From contig OX243818.1 in the NCBI GenBank assembly GCA_945859605.1, positions 36,145,773 through 36,209,772 on the forward strand: 64,000 bases of DNA. The letters run 5' to 3'. Position 1 is the first letter of the stretch. Each line of letters begins with the position of its first letter. A model generated the notes under the pieces. The model was not told the origin of the DNA. It ran no database searches and saw only the letters and a list, made by a program, of their open reading frames with translations. A program made the position numbers and the translations under genes. This DNA comes from Lumbricus rubellus. Its lineage: Eukaryota; Annelida; Clitellata; Crassiclitellata; Lumbricidae. This document shows positions 61,027 to 64,000 of this stretch, piece by piece.

Positions 61027-61030
61027 TTAA

Positions 61031-62895
61031 AGGAAAGCTGGACCAAAGAAATAAATCTACCGCCAAACATTGGAGTACAACCAGCAAAGTACCTGAAGAA
61101 CTTAAGAGCAGACATGGAGAAAGCTTTGATATTTGCTGAGAATTGTGCAGAGGAAAAGCAAAAACAATACGCCAGTCAATACAACAAGAGGGCCAAGGAT
61201 AAAGAATTCGAACCAGGAGAAAACGTCATCGTCCTGTATCCAACGTCAACCAATAAATTGATCTCACGATGGCATGGTCCATGTACAGTGCTACAAAGAA
61301 GATCCAAGTATTCGTATCTGGTGGACATGAATGAAAACGGCCGACGAATCGTCCATGCCAACAAAATGAGGAAGTTCATCGCAAGAACATTATCGTGTGG
61401 TCTCATCGTGGAAGAGGACGACGAATTCGGATCAGTGGTAGAGCTACCATTGAAAGAAGACCATGCAGAGACGACACAGAAATCGCTGCAATTGGACTAT
61501 GAACAGATCGGACATCTTACGAGCGAGCAACAGAAACAGCTACTGGATGTACTGAACCGATATGCAGACAGATTTTCGGACAAACCTGGATTATGTACAT
61601 TGGTAGAACACGAAGTGGTGCTGAGACCAGACTTTCGAGAGAAGGAGTTCACGGCTTATCGAATACCGTTGATATACCGCGCAGAAGTGGACAAACAAAT
61701 ACAAGAGATGCTGAAAGCAAACATCATTCAGCCGTCGTCGAGCAGAATGGCAAGTCCGCTGGTCATCGTCAAGAAGAAGGACGGATCCTTGAGACTCGCG
61801 TGCGACTACAGGTACGTGAATTCATATACTGAAAATTGTCGATACCCCATGCCGATCGTCAACGATGTGCTGAGCAAAGTCGGGAAATCCAAGTTTATTT
61901 CCGTCTTGGACTGTCGCAGTGCTTACTGGACTTGTCCGGTGAAGAAATCCGACCAATGGAAAACCGCATTCGTTACCCATAATGGACTGTACGAATTTAC
62001 ACGTGTCCCTTTTGGAATGATTAACTCTGGACGGACTTTTGTAAAAGCCATAAACATGATTTTGCAACCGATTGATGCATTTACTGAACCCTATGTTGAT
62101 GACATTGCAGTCCATTCTGATGATTGGAACATTCATTTGAAACATTTAGAATTGTTTTTGAAACAAATAAGACTGCATAATGTAACTTTGAACTTGAAGA
62201 AATGTGTGTTTGGTAAGAGTGAGGTGAAATTCATCGGTCACCTCATTGGTTCAGGGAAGAAGATGATGAATCCAGATAGGATTGACAGTTTGATTAATTT
62301 AAAAAACCCTGAAACGAAGAAGCAAGTGAAGCAAATGTTAGGATTCTTTGGTTTCTACAGACAATTTATTTGTAATTTTGCTGAGATTGCTAAACCATTG
62401 ACAGATTTAACTAGCAAGCAGACACCTGAGAACATTATTTGGACTCAGGACCACCAGAAATCTTTTGATTCTCTTAAAGAATTTGTTTTATCGAATGTTA
62501 TTCTGTACATGTTCGAGGTTGGCAAACCATTTAATTTGTACTGTGATAGCAGTGATTTTGCTGTGGGGGCTGTGCTGTCACAAGTGGACGATGAGGGGAT
62601 AGAACGTCCCGTTTCATTTATCAGCCAGAAGCTGACAGATACCCAGAGGAGATGGGCGACGATTGAGAAGGAAGCCTATGCAATCATATGGGCTTTAAAC
62701 AAATTGAAAGAAATCATTATTGGTTCCAAGATTAATGTGTTCACTGATCATAATCCTTTAGTTTATTTGACTGAGTCAATGTCGAAGTCTGCTAAGTTAG
62801 TCAGATGGTCTTTATCATTGCAAAATTTTGACATTCTGTTGAACTATAAGAAAGGAAAGTTGAATGTAGTAGCAGACTGCTTATCGAGATTGTAG
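61031..62895 (+). CDS. Gypsy integrase C-terminus, reverse transcriptase and RNase H
   Basis: In frame with the upstream part across one TTAA. The first ~120 codons are the integrase C-terminal SH3-like region (EFEPGENVIVLYP, RWHGPCTVL). RT follows: SRMASPLVIVKKKDGSLRLA, SVLDCRSAYW with a catalytic Asp, PFGMINSGRTF and the active-site YVDDIAVHSDD. The connection and RNase H have YCDSSDFAVGAVLSQ, TIEKEAYAIIW and VFTDHNPLVYL. It ends at a stop codon about 117 bp before the 3' LTR. There are no internal stops, consistent with a young copy. No env-like gene was found. Confidence 0.9.
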
Positions 62896-62994
62896 TATAA
62901 GGTATTTTGTGATTGCATTTAGTATAAGAATTGTTTGTATTTAGTTTAAGCATTATACGTTCGCTAATTTTTAAGATTAATTAGCTCTCTTCAA

Positions 62995-63012
62995 AAGAAA
63001 GGAAGGAGGTAA
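62995..63012 (+). promoter_or_regulatory. Polypurine tract of the Gypsy element
   Basis: The purine-rich stretch aaagaaaggaaggaggtaa runs up to the TG of the 3' LTR, the usual primer for plus-strand DNA synthesis. Confidence 0.8.
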
Positions 63013-63529
63013 TGTCAGCTAATTTAATCAGTGCACGCCGATTGTCGTACAGCGACGTAAGTAGGCCAGGTGCAAATTGCCGCGCGGCGTCTGCACAGGT
63101 GATTGTCTGGACAGCACGTGACGTCTAGACGAGCGTACGTTAATTGTACAAGAAGGGAGTGGAAGTGAAGAAGAAGAGTTGCGTGTTGAGAGCCGTTGAG
63201 ATAGGCTGTAAGAGTTGTTGTTGAGTTGCGATAGAGTAGACTGATGAAGATAGTAGTCGTGTAGTTGTTATGATAACGCAAGTGTAGTCATTGTTGTGTT
63301 GTTGCTGATCGTTTTACTTTATATCGGATTTTGGAGTATAATAAGAAGAGTTAAACACGTCGTCGTTGTTGGTTAACAAAACAGTGAAAGACTGTAGATT
63401 CTTTAACCTAGCCATTTAGCTAATGAAACAGTTATCTAGGGATAGGCCTACGCTACCACGAACTTATACGAAGAAGCTTCCGAAGAGACTGAAGGTCACA
63501 CGTAGAGAAGAGGGAAAAGACTTGTGACA
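63013..63529 (+). repeat. 3' LTR of the Gypsy element
   Basis: 517 bp, apparently identical to the 5' LTR, followed by atctt. Confidence 0.95.
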
Positions 63530-63630
63530 ATCTTTTACAAATTTCTGAAGGAGCCAGGTGACCCCTGGCAAATCGTCAGGCGACCCCCGTGGGGGTCGCG
63601 ACCCACAGGTTAAGAACCGCTGGCCTAGAG

Positions 63631-64000
63631 CCCTAGTCTAAGTGGTCAGTGAATTTGGCGCAAAGAAAGCTGGATCTACAAGGTCTATTATAATGATTGT
63701 TTGGCGCTACTTTGGTACCAGTAACCTGCATCTGCAGTAACTTGTATGCAGACGGAAAATCTATACGGGCCAATTGGACAATGAAAGACTTTACTGTCAG
63801 TGAGTAGGCCTACCAATAGTAGTCTACTGTAGGATGATGCGCTTGCGATGTTATTTGCTAAGTTGCGAAATGATGTTAGAGGCCGATCAATTATGGCAAC
63901 GGACTTACAAAAATTGATTATCATTATAACACGCCATTCAATGCAACCAGTCCGCGGTCCCCCATTTTATCTTCGTGCTTGCTCGCTTTACAAATTTATT
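63631..64000. other. Unannotated flank
   Basis: Beyond the right 8-bp hAT duplication I see no gene or repeat boundary. Confidence 0.5.

Larger units (their letters stand above)
54429..63529 (+). mobile_element. Gmr1-like Ty3/Gypsy LTR retrotransposon, very young, interrupted
   Basis: This element has two 517-bp LTRs beginning TG and ending CA, flanked by the 5-bp duplication atctt (54424-54428; 63530-63534). A primer-binding-site-like tttggtgtcg follows the left LTR, and a purine tract (aaagaaaggaaggaggt) precedes the right LTR. The single long gag-pol frame has the order gag, protease, integrase, RT, RNase H. That order is as in copia and unlike ordinary Gypsy, but typical of the Gmr1-like group. 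A 2.1-kb TTAA-flanked element splits the integrase region at 58939-61026. The element lies inside the hAT, 58 bp from the end of Polinton 2. Confidence 0.95.
38337..63622. mobile_element. Non-autonomous hAT element, host of Polinton 2 and the Gypsy copy
   Basis: The left end CAGCGGTTCTCAACCTTTTT and the right end, aggttaagaaccgctg, are inverted repeats typical of hAT elements. The gcggcgacccc/ggggtcgcgaccc words follow inside each end. An 8-bp duplication gcctagag flanks them at 38329-38336 and 63623-63630. The hAT's own sequence is only about 1.3 kb (38337-39523, 54377-54428, 63535-63622) and lacks a transposase. The remainder is Polinton 2 and a Gypsy element inserted later. A set of about four diverged ~100-bp units lies at 39050-39390. 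Confidence 0.85.

Overview
The window reads as nuclear DNA of an animal, most likely a marine invertebrate deuterostome. Three things suggest this: a pair of spliced exons for an SRCR (scavenger receptor cysteine-rich) domain, a Gmr1-like Ty3/Gypsy element whose integrase lies upstream of the reverse transcriptase (a pol order known mainly from deuterostomes), and large Polinton/Maverick elements. I cannot name the species. Host coding sequence is tiny: two SRCR half-domain exons (12928-13087 and 32477-32649, + strand). Nearly everything else is transposable elements and microsatellites.

Left flank (1-16158): fragments of CR1/L2-type LINEs, MITE-like inverted-repeat elements with TA or 8-bp target duplications, a compound (TCG)(TCA)(TTA) microsatellite, and three minus-strand non-LTR retrotransposons with a C-terminal restriction-like endonuclease. 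Each of the three is embedded in (ATT)n. Exon 1 of the SRCR domain follows at 12928, then intronic repeats.

Polinton 1 (16159-31931, 15.8 kb) lies in the intron between the SRCR exons and is itself inserted in an antisense LINE. It has about 345-bp terminal inverted repeats starting AG and a 6-bp target duplication (gaccac). It carries integrase and a DUF5679/phospholipase-A2 protein (minus strand). On the plus strand it carries packaging ATPase, penton, pX-like core protein, dUTPase-fold-like protein, a DUF8207-like protein, a pVI-like protein, major capsid protein, a SAP/NUMOD1 protein, PolB, an HNH nuclease (frameshifted), adenain-like protease and two fibre-like proteins.

Polinton 2 (39524-54370, 14.8 kb; 193-bp inverted repeats; target duplication agttta) carries the same core set plus a membrane protein and a terminal SAP protein. 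Its PolB-HNH-protease-fibre block is inverted relative to the capsid block when compared with Polinton 1. Its ATPase and PolB N-terminus are frameshifted and its HNH domain is deleted. The shared gene set is that of an integrating adenovirus-like particle: protein-primed PolB replicates it, integrase inserts it, ATPase and protease package and mature it, MCP, penton and fibres form the shell, and PLA2 and pVI-like proteins are candidates for membrane penetration.

Polinton 2 sits inside a non-autonomous hAT element (38337-63622; 8-bp duplication gcctagag). The same hAT also received a very young Gypsy element (54429-63529; 517-bp LTRs that look identical; duplication atctt), which in turn was split by a TTAA-flanked piggyBac-type non-autonomous element (58939-61026). 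This gives three nested layers, with two independent insertions in the hAT. Between the Polintons lie the second SRCR exon, a 5'-truncated LINE set in (TATG)n arrays, and unannotated repeats.
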